From: UBA6055 sp965214085
GTDB lineage: Bacteria > Chloroflexota > Anaerolineae > Aggregatilineales > Phototrophicaceae
Length of the DNA stretch: 64,000 bases
NCBI GenBank assembly: GCA_965214085.1
Contig: OZ243937.1
Span: 3,038,001 to 3,102,000, forward strand
Reading direction: 5' to 3'
A model generated the notes under the pieces. That model saw only the letters and a list, made by a program, of their open reading frames with translations. It did not search any database and was not told the DNA's origin. Positions 33,600 to 40,916 of this stretch are shown piece after piece; position 1 is the first letter of the stretch; every line of letters starts with the position of its first letter. A program made the translations under genes and the position numbers.

Positions 33600-34112
33600 A
33601 TGGATATTCTGTGGGCTCAACTGGTCGATGGCATCAAGACGGATCCTGACGACAATCGTGTTTTGGACTACGGCTACCCTGTTCATGTCTTGGAATACGG
33701 AGGATTGCCAGCACGTCCTGGCGAGATCATCGCACTCCCTAAGCCCATTGTATTGTTGTGTAAGTGGGGTAGATTGGACGCAACAACCTATGGCGATGTC
33801 TATTATGCTGCGTCGCTCACTTCGCCAGATTTTAGTACCGAGTTAATGAAGGTAGACGTAAATGGAATGGCGGAAATTTTCTTCCCAGCGTCAATTCCTC
33901 CCCAACAGCATGAGTGGTTTACTTATCTGTTGCTGAGCGATATAATCTATCGTGGAGATGGTTGTTATCGAATTGCCATTAGCAGCGCAAGGTATGGAAT
34001 TCCAGTGCATCTGTCGAGTTCATATATTGCTTCTGTAGGGTTCATTTTGAGAAGGAGGCTAGATCATGGACAAGATCAACAGACCACCGGTGCAATGCAC
34101 GGTACTCCGTAA
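33600..34112 (+). CDS. Unknown protein, AT-rich two-gene unit, gene 1
   Basis: The 170-residue protein has an AGGA ribosome binding site 8 bases before the ATG. It is soluble and rich in beta-prone segments (VLLCKWGRLDATTYGDVYY, AEIFFPASIPPQQHEWF). No recognised family and no signal peptide. Base composition here (33.4-34.3 kb) is visibly more AT-rich than the flanking genes, and the stop overlaps the next gene's start by about 47 bp. Both facts suggest a recently acquired pair. I cannot say what it does. Confidence 0.6.
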   Translation: MDILWAQLVDGIKTDPDDNRVLDYGYPVHVLEYGGLPARPGEIIALPKPIVLLCKWGRLDATTYGDVYYAASLTSPDFSTELMKVDVNGMAEIFFPASIPPQQHEWFTYLLLSDIIYRGDGCYRIAISSARYGIPVHLSSSYIASVGFILRRRLDHGQDQQTTGAMHGTP

Positions 34113-34275
34113 CGGAGATACGCCTAGACTTCCAAAGCATTCGGATGCTCGTCGTAAAACTGCTACTTTCGTATTCACATCCGATGGTACAATTCCTGCG
34201 CCTATACAGGAACACATGGACAAAGTCAATAAAATGCGCATATACGATGATGAGCCGAGCGCGCGACTTCAGTAG
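34066..34275 (+). CDS. Unknown 69-residue protein, AT-rich two-gene unit, gene 2
   Basis: The ATG at 34066 is preceded by AAGGAGG with good spacing, so the gene is well supported although small. The product is basic and lacks a membrane segment (NRPPVQCTVLRNGDTPRLP, ATFVFTSDGTIPAPIQEHM). It overlaps the gene upstream by 47 bp in another frame. A strong intrinsic terminator follows at 34301-34322. No family recognised; possibly a small partner or antidote of the upstream protein (speculation). Confidence 0.6.
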   Translation: MDKINRPPVQCTVLRNGDTPRLPKHSDARRKTATFVFTSDGTIPAPIQEHMDKVNKMRIYDDEPSARLQ

Positions 34276-34300
34276 TAATATCTCGAATAGTTGTGCTGGA

Positions 34301-34322
34301 AGCCCGCGCCATGCGGGCTTTT
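34301..34322 (+). terminator. Intrinsic terminator of the AT-rich two-gene unit
   Basis: AGCCCGC (34301-34307), loop GCCAT, GCGGGCT (34313-34319), then TTTT. It lies 25 bp after the stop of the 69-residue gene. Confidence 0.85.
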
Positions 34323-34443
34323 GAATCTCCGCTGCTCTGATCAACCAACGTCTAGCTTACTCCAGGAATATTCGTGTTCGGCCTATCATGAGTCCTTACA
34401 CGTCCGGTGGGATACATGCGTAGCTTTGGTAGAGAGAATGCCC

Positions 34444-35187
34444 ATGTCCAAACTCTCCATCCGCGACCTGAACCTTGAGCGCGGCGGCGCGGTTGTGTTG
34501 CGCGATGTCTCGCTCGAGCTTTCCGCCGGCGAGCTGCTGGTCGTCATCGGCCCCAGCGGCAGCGGCAAGAGCTCGCTGCTGCGCTGCGTCAACCGGCTGA
34601 ATGACATCGACGCCGGCGCTATCCGCCTCGATGGACAATCGATATACGACCTGCCCGTCACCGAGCTGCGCCGCCAGGTCGGCATGATGTTCCAGAAGAC
34701 GGCGCCCTTCGAGGGCAGCGTGGCCGACAACATCGCTTTCGGCGCGCGCTTGCAGGGCGAGAGCCTGAGCCGAGACGAGGTCCTTGCGCTGATGAAGCAG
34801 GTAGCGCTGGAAGCCGAGCTGGCGGACAGAGCGGCGGCCGATTTGTCCGGCGGGCAGGAGCAGCGGCTGGCCATCGCCCGCGCCCTGGCGCTGAATCCGA
34901 CATTGCTGCTGCTGGACGAGCCGACCTCGTCTCTAGACCCCATCGCCACCAGCCGCGTGGAGGACTCGCTGCTGCGCCTGCGCCGGCAGACGAGCCTGAC
35001 CATGATCTGGGTGTCGCATTCGATTGAGCAAGCGCGCCGCATCGGCAGCCGCGTGCTGCTGCTGGACGAAGGGCGGGTCATCCGCGAGGACAGCGTCGGC
35101 GCCATGCTCGATCCCGAAAGCGGCGACAAACGCGCGCTGGCTTTCGCCGAGGGCGATCAAGCCGGCCTGGAAGAAGGCAGCGCTTAG
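34444..35187 (+). CDS. fetA: ABC transporter ATPase, FetA/YbbL-like
   Basis: A 247-residue ATPase from the ATG at 34444; the in-frame ATG at 34438 is possible. Walker A is GPSGSGKSSLLR (about 35-46), Q-loop MMFQKTAPFEGS, signature LSGGQEQRLAIARAL (about 137), Walker B LLLLDEPTSSLD and H-loop VSHSIEQARR. All are intact. The best partner in the window is fetB at 37342-38118, which has the UPF0014/FetB fold. The two genes are usually adjacent but here are 2.2 kb apart, with trmD, GNAT and yjjX between. Probably exports iron; the pairing is inference. Its stop overlaps that of trmD. Confidence 0.8.
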   Translation: MSKLSIRDLNLERGGAVVLRDVSLELSAGELLVVIGPSGSGKSSLLRCVNRLNDIDAGAIRLDGQSIYDLPVTELRRQVGMMFQKTAPFEGSVADNIAFGARLQGESLSRDEVLALMKQVALEAELADRAAADLSGGQEQRLAIARALALNPTLLLLDEPTSSLDPIATSRVEDSLLRLRRQTSLTMIWVSHSIEQARRIGSRVLLLDEGRVIREDSVGAMLDPESGDKRALAFAEGDQAGLEEGSA

Positions 35188-35918
35188 TCCGCTTCGCCCG
35201 CTTCCAGCCCCGCCAGGTAAGCGCGGTCCTCATCGCTGAGCTGCGCGCTTTCCAGCAGATCGGGCCGGCGCTGCCAAGTGCGCTTGAGCGCGCCTTGACG
35301 CCGCCAGCGCTCGACCTCGGCGTGGTGCCCGCTGGTCAGCACATCGGGTACGCCCAGGCCGCGGAACTCCGGCGGACGCGTAAAATGCGGGCCCTCCAGC
35401 AGGCCATCGGCATGGCTGTCGCGATGCTGCGCGCCTTCCGCTCCCAGGACGCCGGGGATCAGCCGCACCACCGCGTCGATCAGCACCATCGCCGCCAGCT
35501 CGCCACCGGTCAGCACATAATCGCCGATGCTGATTTCATCGCTGATGGCCAGGTCGCGGACACGTTCATCGACGCCCTCGTAACGCCCGCAGACCAGAAT
35601 CAAGCGCGGCTGCCATGATAGTTCCTCCGCCACAGCATGCGTCAGCTTGCGCCCCTGCGGCGAGAGCAGGATCACGGGACTGTCGGCCTCGCCTTTGACG
35701 GACTCGATCGCCCGCACCAGCACATCGGGTTTAAGGATCATGCCGCCGCCGCCGCCGTAGGGACTGTCGTCGACTTGGCGGTGCTTGTCCTCGGCGAAGT
35801 CGCGGATGTCGCGCGCCTCGAAGTCAAGCAAGCCGCGGTCGCGCGCTTTCCACATCATGCTCTCGGACATGACGGCGCTGAACATGTCGGGGAAGAGGGT
35901 CAATACCTCGATTTGCAT
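35184..35918 (-). CDS. trmD: tRNA (guanine37-N1)-methyltransferase
   Basis: Methylates G37 of tRNAs to prevent frameshifting. Start at the ATG at 35918 (MQIEVLTLFPDMF), 244 residues. The trefoil-knot core carries VILLSPQGRKLTHAVAEEL (split) and CGRYEGVDERV (about 112-122), the AdoMet-binding loops. Next come EISIGDYVLTGGELAAMVLI and GLLEGPHFTRPPEFRG, the substrate and interdomain loops. These are all typical. The 3' end is convergent with and overlaps the FetA-like gene by four bases. Usually next to rpsP/rplS, but here those genes are not seen. Confidence 0.94.
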   Translation of the reverse strand: MQIEVLTLFPDMFSAVMSESMMWKARDRGLLDFEARDIRDFAEDKHRQVDDSPYGGGGGMILKPDVLVRAIESVKGEADSPVILLSPQGRKLTHAVAEELSWQPRLILVCGRYEGVDERVRDLAISDEISIGDYVLTGGELAAMVLIDAVVRLIPGVLGAEGAQHRDSHADGLLEGPHFTRPPEFRGLGVPDVLTSGHHAEVERWRRQGALKRTWQRRPDLLESAQLSDEDRAYLAGLEAGEAD

Positions 35919-35938
35919 GGCAATTAGGGCGAGCCCAC

Positions 35939-36370
35939 TCACATCTCGTCGCGGGTCTGCAGGAAGAAGGCTTTTTTCAAGTTGGGCAGGGTGAAGTCGA
36001 AGCCGCAGGATTTGAAGAAATCTTCGGCCACGCTGATGGCCATGATCTCGTAAATGCCTTCGCGCTGCGCCAGGTTAACGCAGGCGGCCACCAGTTGCTT
36101 GCCGATGCCCAAGCCCTGCGCAGAGGGGTCGACCGCCAGGCTGCGGATCTCGCAGAGTTTCTTGCTGTAGATTTCAAGCGCGGCGCAGCCCACGATACGG
36201 CCATCGAGCCGGGCGATGAAGGAGGTCTCCAACAGGTCTTCCAATTCGTCGAAGGTACGGGGCAGCAAATCGCCGCTGGCCACGAAGGGTTTGATGAAAT
36301 CGGACAAGTCGACCAGGTCGTTCTCGTTGGCTTTGACCACGCGGATCTGGGTGGATGCCTCGCCTAACAT
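35939..36370 (-). CDS. GNAT acetyltransferase (ArgA/N-acetylglutamate synthase-like)
   Basis: Start at the ATG at 36370 (MLGEASTQIRVVKANEND), which is preceded by AGGGAG; 143 residues. The GNAT core has VGCAALEIYSKKLCEIRSLA and the acetyl-CoA loop DPSAQGLGIGKQLVAAC (about 80-96), then the FFKSCGFDFTLPNLKKAFF C-terminus. The combination of strand, length and the KxLCEIRSLAV pattern is that of ArgA-like N-acetyltransferases that make N-acetylglutamate, although stand-alone members of other specificity occur. It lies 20 bp upstream of trmD on the same strand. Confidence 0.78.
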   Translation of the reverse strand: MLGEASTQIRVVKANENDLVDLSDFIKPFVASGDLLPRTFDELEDLLETSFIARLDGRIVGCAALEIYSKKLCEIRSLAVDPSAQGLGIGKQLVAACVNLAQREGIYEIMAISVAEDFFKSCGFDFTLPNLKKAFFLQTRDEM

Positions 36371-36458
36371 GCGGCTCCCTGCGATTGCGATGCATTTACA
36401 GTGTAGCAGTTCGATGCGCATCCGCAACAGTCGGTGAAAGCAGGGATGCGAAATGCCT

Positions 36459-36640
36459 ACCACCGAGTGCACCGAGTAGAAAGAGTTCACCGAGAAAAAA
36501 ACTGGTTAATCCGGCGGAGTCAATTCCTCGATGCGCGTACCGGCTATATATCGGGCTGCGTACTTAAACGTTGGCCGCGCAAGCAAGGATAATCGGAGTT
36601 TTTCTCTGTGCCCTCTGTGATCTCTGTGGTTAAATCATTT
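36459..36640. repeat. Fold-back repeat with CACCGAG/CTCTGTG tracts
   Basis: Left tract CACCGAGTGCACCGAGTAG (36461 on) is matched on the opposite strand by CTCTGTGCCCTCTGTGATC (36604 on). The outermost bases (GATGCGAAATG, and CATTTGCGACAT inverted) pair imperfectly. It has M1/M3-like architecture but different termini. It fills the gap between the GNAT gene and yjjX. Confidence 0.55.
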
Positions 36641-36682
36641 GCGACATTTACTCTATCGGGTAATAATTTTGAGTCCGAATCT

Positions 36683-37216
36683 ATGCCCCAAATCACAGTC
36701 GCTTCGTTGAACCCGGTAAAGCTGCGGGCGGCGCAGGCTGCCTTCCAGCAAATCTTTCCGCAGGAGAGTTTCGCAGTGGTTGGCGTCGCTGTGCCTTCGG
36801 GCGTGCCGGACCAGCCGATGAGCCTGGCTGAGACGCTGCAGGGCGCACGCAACCGCGCCGAGAACGCGCGCGCCGCTCAGCCGGACGCGGATTATTGGGT
36901 TGGCATCGAGGGCGGCATCGACGATACGCCGCTGGGCATGAGCTGCTTCGCTCGCGTGCAGATCTTCAGCCGCGACGGCCGCGTGGGCCTCGGGCAGACC
37001 GCCGTCTTTTATTTGCCGCGCGAAGTGGCCGAACTGGTGCGCGCGGGCCTGGAACTGGGCCATGCCGATGACCAAGTCTTCGGGCGCGACAACTCCAAGC
37101 AAAGCAACGGCGCCATCGGCATATTGACCGACGATGCGGTCGATCGCGAAGCCTATTACGTACACGCCGTCATCATGGCGCTGGTACCTTTCAAGAATCC
37201 GACATTGAGCTGGTAG
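36683..37216 (+). CDS. yjjX: Inosine/xanthosine triphosphatase (YjjX/DUF84)
   Basis: The 177-residue protein begins MPQITVASLNPVKLRAAQ; the frame extends to 36608 but that part is in a repeat. The family is known to hydrolyse ITP and XTP, cleaning the nucleotide pool. Typical segments: VASLNPVKLRAAQAAF (about 4-19), then SGVPDQPMSLAETLQGARNR (about 39-58) and YWVGIEGGID (about 72-81). FGRDNSKQSNGAIGILT (about 140-156) provides a metal/substrate loop. Length is normal. It stands between trmD and fetB on the plus strand. No clear ribosome binding site. Confidence 0.85.
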   Translation: MPQITVASLNPVKLRAAQAAFQQIFPQESFAVVGVAVPSGVPDQPMSLAETLQGARNRAENARAAQPDADYWVGIEGGIDDTPLGMSCFARVQIFSRDGRVGLGQTAVFYLPREVAELVRAGLELGHADDQVFGRDNSKQSNGAIGILTDDAVDREAYYVHAVIMALVPFKNPTLSW

Positions 37217-37341
37217 TAAATGCCGCGCAACTACATGTCTGCGGCCGAGCCTCGGCCCGCCCCAACATGCCCCGACTGAACGCGATGCGGTAAACTGCAG
37301 TTAATGCAATTTACGCGTGGAGCGCATAAGGGGGTGGCGCA

Positions 37342-38118
37342 ATGCCTGATTTTTTCCTGGGATTAGCAGGCATCGAACGGGTGCTGCTCTCGATCGCCTT
37401 TGTCTTCATCGCCGCGGCGGTATCGCGCTGGCAAAGCTCGGACCTGGAGAAAGACCTGGCCATCGCCACAGTGCGCAGCTTCGTCCAGCTTATCGCGATC
37501 GGCTACGTGCTCGAGCTGGTCTTCGAGATGGATGTGCCGGTTTTCACCATCGGCATCCTGCTGGTGATGATCACCATCGCCGGGCGCACCAGCGGGGCGC
37601 GCGCCAAGCAGACGCCCAACGGCGTAATGATCGCGCTGCTGGCCATCGGCATCGGCTCGGCGTTGACGATTGCGCTGCTGGTCGTGCTGGGTGTTTTCGA
37701 CTTCGTGCCCAAGGACATCATCCCCATCGGCGGCATGATTGTGGGCACATCGATGACGACCGCTACGTTAGTCATCACGCGGCTGAGCAGCGACTTTTAC
37801 GACCAGCGCGGCCTGATCGAGAGCAAGCTGGCGCTAGGCGCGACGGGGCGCCAAGCCTCGCTGACGCAATTTCAGCGCGCTATCACCGGCGCCATGACAC
37901 CCATCATCGACACCACCAAGACAGTGGGCTTGATTAAGCTGCCCGGCGCCATGACCGGCATGATACTGGCTGGAGCGAGCCCGCTGGAGGCGGTGCAATT
38001 GCAAATCATCGTGATGTATATGCTGGTGGGCGCGGCGACGTTCACGGGGCTTATCGCGGCCTGGCTGACGAATCGGCAGTTTTTCAGCCCGGCGCATCAG
38101 TTGGTGTTGGAGTCGTAG
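37342..38118 (+). CDS. fetB: FetB/UPF0014 family ABC permease
   Basis: A 258-residue membrane protein with about seven helices, the size of YbbM/FetB. Conserved segments are VRSFVQLIAIGYVLELVFE (about 44-62), IAGRTSGARAK, IPIGGMIVGTSMTTATLVI (about 130-148) and the coupling helix ESKLALGATGRQASL (about 160). It forms a half-transporter with FetA, in E. coli an iron exporter and stress factor. The FetA-like ATPase is 2.2 kb upstream on the same strand. The last 20 codons are copied at 38847-38912, beyond the toxin-antitoxin pair. Confidence 0.88.
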   Translation: MPDFFLGLAGIERVLLSIAFVFIAAAVSRWQSSDLEKDLAIATVRSFVQLIAIGYVLELVFEMDVPVFTIGILLVMITIAGRTSGARAKQTPNGVMIALLAIGIGSALTIALLVVLGVFDFVPKDIIPIGGMIVGTSMTTATLVITRLSSDFYDQRGLIESKLALGATGRQASLTQFQRAITGAMTPIIDTTKTVGLIKLPGAMTGMILAGASPLEAVQLQIIVMYMLVGAATFTGLIAAWLTNRQFFSPAHQLVLES

Positions 38119-38120
38119 GG
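38055..38120 (+). repeat. Direct repeat, left copy: 3' end of fetB
   Basis: These 66 bp cover the last 22 codons of fetB including its stop. They match 38847-38912 at all but about four positions (for example AATCGGCAG against TTTCGGCAG). 726 bp lie between the two copies. Confidence 0.9.
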
Positions 38121-38159
38121 TTTCACTCCAGCGCTTGTCTCAATCGCGACGGCGCCAGA

Positions 38160-38507
38160 CTATACAGACGGCAGGAATTCGACGCGATTCACTAAATCGT
38201 CGGGACCATAATCTGCGTGCATCCGCGTCAAGTGTCGTACCCAAGCCCCAATGTAGTGTTTTTCCTGTTGTCCAAACACAATGCCGCAGTGCTCGATGCC
38301 TGAACTTGCCAGTTGGATAAAGTGACGGTCATTAGTACAAATGACACGCCCCATCGCTACAGCGCGATGCAACTGCTGTAAATCGCTTTCGCCAAAGCTG
38401 CGTAAATCTCGTACAGTCAGAACGTCGATGCCGCGTCTCATTAGTTGACGAGCGATTTCGACATCCAGTTGCTCATCAAGATAGTAGCGAAGGTTTCCCA
38501 CTGGCAA
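38160..38507 (-). CDS. DUF5615 PIN-like toxin
   Basis: A 115-residue PIN-fold ribonuclease-like protein (TTG at 38507, or GTG at 38501). LRYYLDEQLDVEIARQL (about 6-22) has the first acidic pair; DVLTVRDLRSFGESDLQQL follows, then VICTNDRHFIQLAS (about 56-69) with the conserved TND. The pattern belongs to the DUF5615 toxins that are encoded with DUF433 antitoxins. The reading frame overlaps the upstream antitoxin gene by 32 bp, so expression is coupled. It lies between two copies of the fetB 3' end. Confidence 0.85.
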   Translation of the reverse strand: MPVGNLRYYLDEQLDVEIARQLMRRGIDVLTVRDLRSFGESDLQQLHRAVAMGRVICTNDRHFIQLASSGIEHCGIVFGQQEKHYIGAWVRHLTRMHADYGPDDLVNRVEFLPSV

Positions 38508-38778
38508 GGTGTTCGTCTCTCAGTTTGCGCGCAGTCTTGATTTGGTCATCTATGTCATCGTTGATCTCACGTCGATGGGCGTGATAATAGCTGAGAGCCG
38601 CGTATACTTCCGCCAATGAAATCTGGTAGCCTTCTGAAATCTGCTCAGGCGTTCGCCCGTGATAGCGCATCGCCACAACAATGTCAGTTACGCGCAATCC
38701 CGTACCCTTGATACAGGGCCGGCCGCCGCGGACATCCGGCTTGCGGGTGATGAGGTTGATGCTTTCTACAGTTTCCAT
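38476..38778 (-). CDS. DUF433 antitoxin
   Basis: A 100-residue protein starting with ATG at 38778. It opens METVESINLITRKPDVRGGR; RPCIKGTGLRVTDIVVAMRY (about 20-39) is the DUF433 hallmark, followed by GRTPEQISEGYQISLAEVYAALSYYHAHRRE (split). It is a helix-turn-helix DNA-binding protein that neutralises DUF5615 toxins and probably represses its own operon. The downstream toxin gene overlaps by 32 bp. It lies in a 726-bp segment bracketed by a 66-bp repeat. Confidence 0.87.
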   Translation of the reverse strand: METVESINLITRKPDVRGGRPCIKGTGLRVTDIVVAMRYHGRTPEQISEGYQISLAEVYAALSYYHAHRREINDDIDDQIKTARKLRDEHLASGKPSLLS

Positions 38779-38846
38779 GGTCTTGCCTTATGTGCCAACT
38801 GCACTCAGATTATAGCGCGTCTGGAAATTGGAGTACAGCTTGACTG

Positions 38847-38912
38847 CGCGGCTTGGCTGACGTTTCGGCAGTTTTTCAGCCCGGCGCATCAGTTGGTGTT
38901 GGAGTCTTAGGG
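38847..38912 (+). repeat. Direct repeat, right copy: displaced fetB 3' end
   Basis: A second copy of the end of fetB, including its stop codon, just past the toxin-antitoxin pair and 5 bp from the end of the PIN gene. The sequence between the copies does not include any other part of fetB. Confidence 0.9.
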
Positions 38913-38917
38913 GTTGA

Positions 38918-39439
38918 CTACCTCTCGTCGCGGCAAAGAACTTCCAACTTCACACCTGCTGATTCGAGATGCGGCTCGAACGCCAGCCAGCATTTGTCTG
39001 CTGCGTTGACAATGGGCGCGTCTACGCCCGTCTCCCGCTTGAAGCGCAATGCCAGCGCGACCCATTTCTTGTCGTCGGGGTCGAAGGTCTTGCACCTTGG
39101 TTCTTGGCTCGTCCACTCATCGCCCGGGTCGGGATAGTCCACAAACCCGCCCTGCTTGTCCATGCGTAAATGGACGCGTTGGAAGCGCTTGGAATTGTAC
39201 TGGTTGTCGTAGATGTAGACCAGAAATCGCTCGGCTAGGTCTTCAAGACGCTTCGGCTTCCCGATATTCTGATATTCTTGCAAGGCATGCCCATCGTCGT
39301 CGATCGCCACGACGGTCTCACCAGCAAATACAGACTGCAGCAATCTGGAGCAGGTTTCCACACATTCTTCGCTTGCTTGATTTCTGCCGGCCGCGGTCAA
39401 GGGGATGTTTGTATCAATAATGCTAACCGGCAATTGCAT
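38918..39439 (-). CDS. PIN-domain-like putative nuclease, partner of an AAA ATPase
   Basis: A 173-residue protein from the ATG at 39439 (MQLPVSIIDTNIPLTAAG); it overlaps the ATPase end by 17 bp. The first PIN acid is the Asp in SIIDTNIPL (about 9); VVAIDDDGHALQEY (about 44-57) carries the second and third acids; DPDDKKWVALALRF (about 119-132) and IVNAADKCW (about 142-150) provide the later ones. The pattern agrees with a PIN-like nuclease, though the family name is not certain. The tight overlap with a DUF3696-like ATPase suggests an effector under ATPase control. Confidence 0.7.
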   Translation of the reverse strand: MQLPVSIIDTNIPLTAAGRNQASEECVETCSRLLQSVFAGETVVAIDDDGHALQEYQNIGKPKRLEDLAERFLVYIYDNQYNSKRFQRVHLRMDKQGGFVDYPDPGDEWTSQEPRCKTFDPDDKKWVALALRFKRETGVDAPIVNAADKCWLAFEPHLESAGVKLEVLCRDER

Positions 39440-40781
39440 TTGCCTTCTTGCGCTTGTATCCGGCGTCAAGAGCTGCAACGACATCCCCGGTCATATCGCC
39501 AAAGAATTCTTGGGGCCAGTTCTTAATCGCGCCGAACATATCAGATTCCAAGCGCGTGAGAGAAGCCTCGCCTGCTTCGTTCTGACAGAAGTAGAGAGCA
39601 ATACTGTCTTTGCCAATCTGTTCCTCCGCCAGCCGCCGCTGCAAGCGTCTCAGCAGATGTTCGCTGTGGCTTTCCAGGATTATCTGCACGTTTCGGTTTT
39701 TGACAACATCTATGAATACATCCGCTAAGTCTGCCTGAACCGATGGGTGGAGGTGCAATTCTGGCTGTTCTAGGATGATGGTGGACCCCTCTTGCACATA
39801 GTAGCAAAGCACAAGCACAGGTAGAACTTGGGATACGCCAATGCCCACATCAGTTATTAATACTTCATGGCTTTTGTCGTAGCGCTTGAGTTTAACCTGA
39901 TATAGAGGAGATCCTTCAGCAACCGCTTCTATGCGAAAGGAACTAGCTAATCCAAGTTCTACGAGACATTGGGCAACACGAGCGTCAAGTCGATTCTTCT
40001 TGCTCTTCCTCTCCGAATCATAAACTTTTTCGGCTTTTCTCGCGAGCAGAGCCGATATTGTCTTTTCGCCCTTTAAGCCCACATCTACTGGGTTTTCGCC
40101 CGCCCATGTATAGGTCCTTTGGGGATACTCTCGCAATGGGCCGAGATAAAACAATTGTTGAAATCGGCGCTCGAATTGGAGTGCAAGGTCGCTCAAGTAA
40201 CTCGTATCCTGAAAGTAGCGCGTGGCTTCGTCTGAAAAGCTATAACACTTTTCAGGCTTCATATAGACACGAGGCCGCCCTTGCGCCCTAATGGGCGGCT
40301 TCCCAGCTACCGCAATACGAATGGTATAGTGATTGTTTTGCTGTCGCGATAAGTCCACCAAAAAATTGTCGCCACTCGTATAGCGGAGTTTGTCCACATA
40401 GGTTCTTTGCTTAACCGCATGAATGACTGTTTCGAAGGCCAACTGCTCGACTTTTATGCTTCCGCCGTCTTGTGGAATGGGAATGCTGAAAACCGATTTT
40501 CCAGCCAAATCCCATTCCACGTTCAGCGTCATGTCATTAGAATCGCCAAAAGTAATCTCATGCGCAGTGCCGAGGTTCACGTATCCTGTCTGGATGCTGC
40601 CTGTATTTAACACCAAGTTCCGGTCATTCGACTCCGTTGTCTGCTTGAGCAACAACAGCATTTGCAGAAGGCTGCTTTTGCCCGAGCTATTCGCGCCGAA
40701 GAAAGCCGTCAACGGCGCCATGCGTATGGGACCCGTCTCGCGCCAAGACTTGAAATTCGTCATGCTGATTTGCTTAAACAT
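39423..40781 (-). CDS. AAA ATPase, DUF3696/OLD-like
   Basis: The 452-residue ATPase starts at the ATG at 40781 (MFKQISMTNFKSWRET). Walker A is FFGANSSGKSSLLQ (about 27-40). The ATPase domain is split by a long insertion. Its second half has the ABC-type signature region ITDVGIGVSQVLPVLVLCYY, then the Walker B-like IILEQPELHLHP and the D-loop/H-loop region ILESHSEHLLRR. It ends in a C-terminal extension of the DUF3696 kind. Such SMC-like ATPases are common in phage-defence systems. Its gene overlaps that of the PIN-like protein. Function as defence is inferred. Confidence 0.8.
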   Translation of the reverse strand: MFKQISMTNFKSWRETGPIRMAPLTAFFGANSSGKSSLLQMLLLLKQTTESNDRNLVLNTGSIQTGYVNLGTAHEITFGDSNDMTLNVEWDLAGKSVFSIPIPQDGGSIKVEQLAFETVIHAVKQRTYVDKLRYTSGDNFLVDLSRQQNNHYTIRIAVAGKPPIRAQGRPRVYMKPEKCYSFSDEATRYFQDTSYLSDLALQFERRFQQLFYLGPLREYPQRTYTWAGENPVDVGLKGEKTISALLARKAEKVYDSERKSKKNRLDARVAQCLVELGLASSFRIEAVAEGSPLYQVKLKRYDKSHEVLITDVGIGVSQVLPVLVLCYYVQEGSTIILEQPELHLHPSVQADLADVFIDVVKNRNVQIILESHSEHLLRRLQRRLAEEQIGKDSIALYFCQNEAGEASLTRLESDMFGAIKNWPQEFFGDMTGDVVAALDAGYKRKKANAIAG

Positions 40782-40916
40782 GGTGGCACTCTTGCGAATC
40801 TGACAAAAGCCAAATAGTACGCCTGAATCATAGCACGGCATTCATCTATTGAGCAATCAGTTGCTCGCAGGCCCCCTCTGTGGTGAATCCCCCCGCCCCA
40901 TGCTACACTCCGCGCC

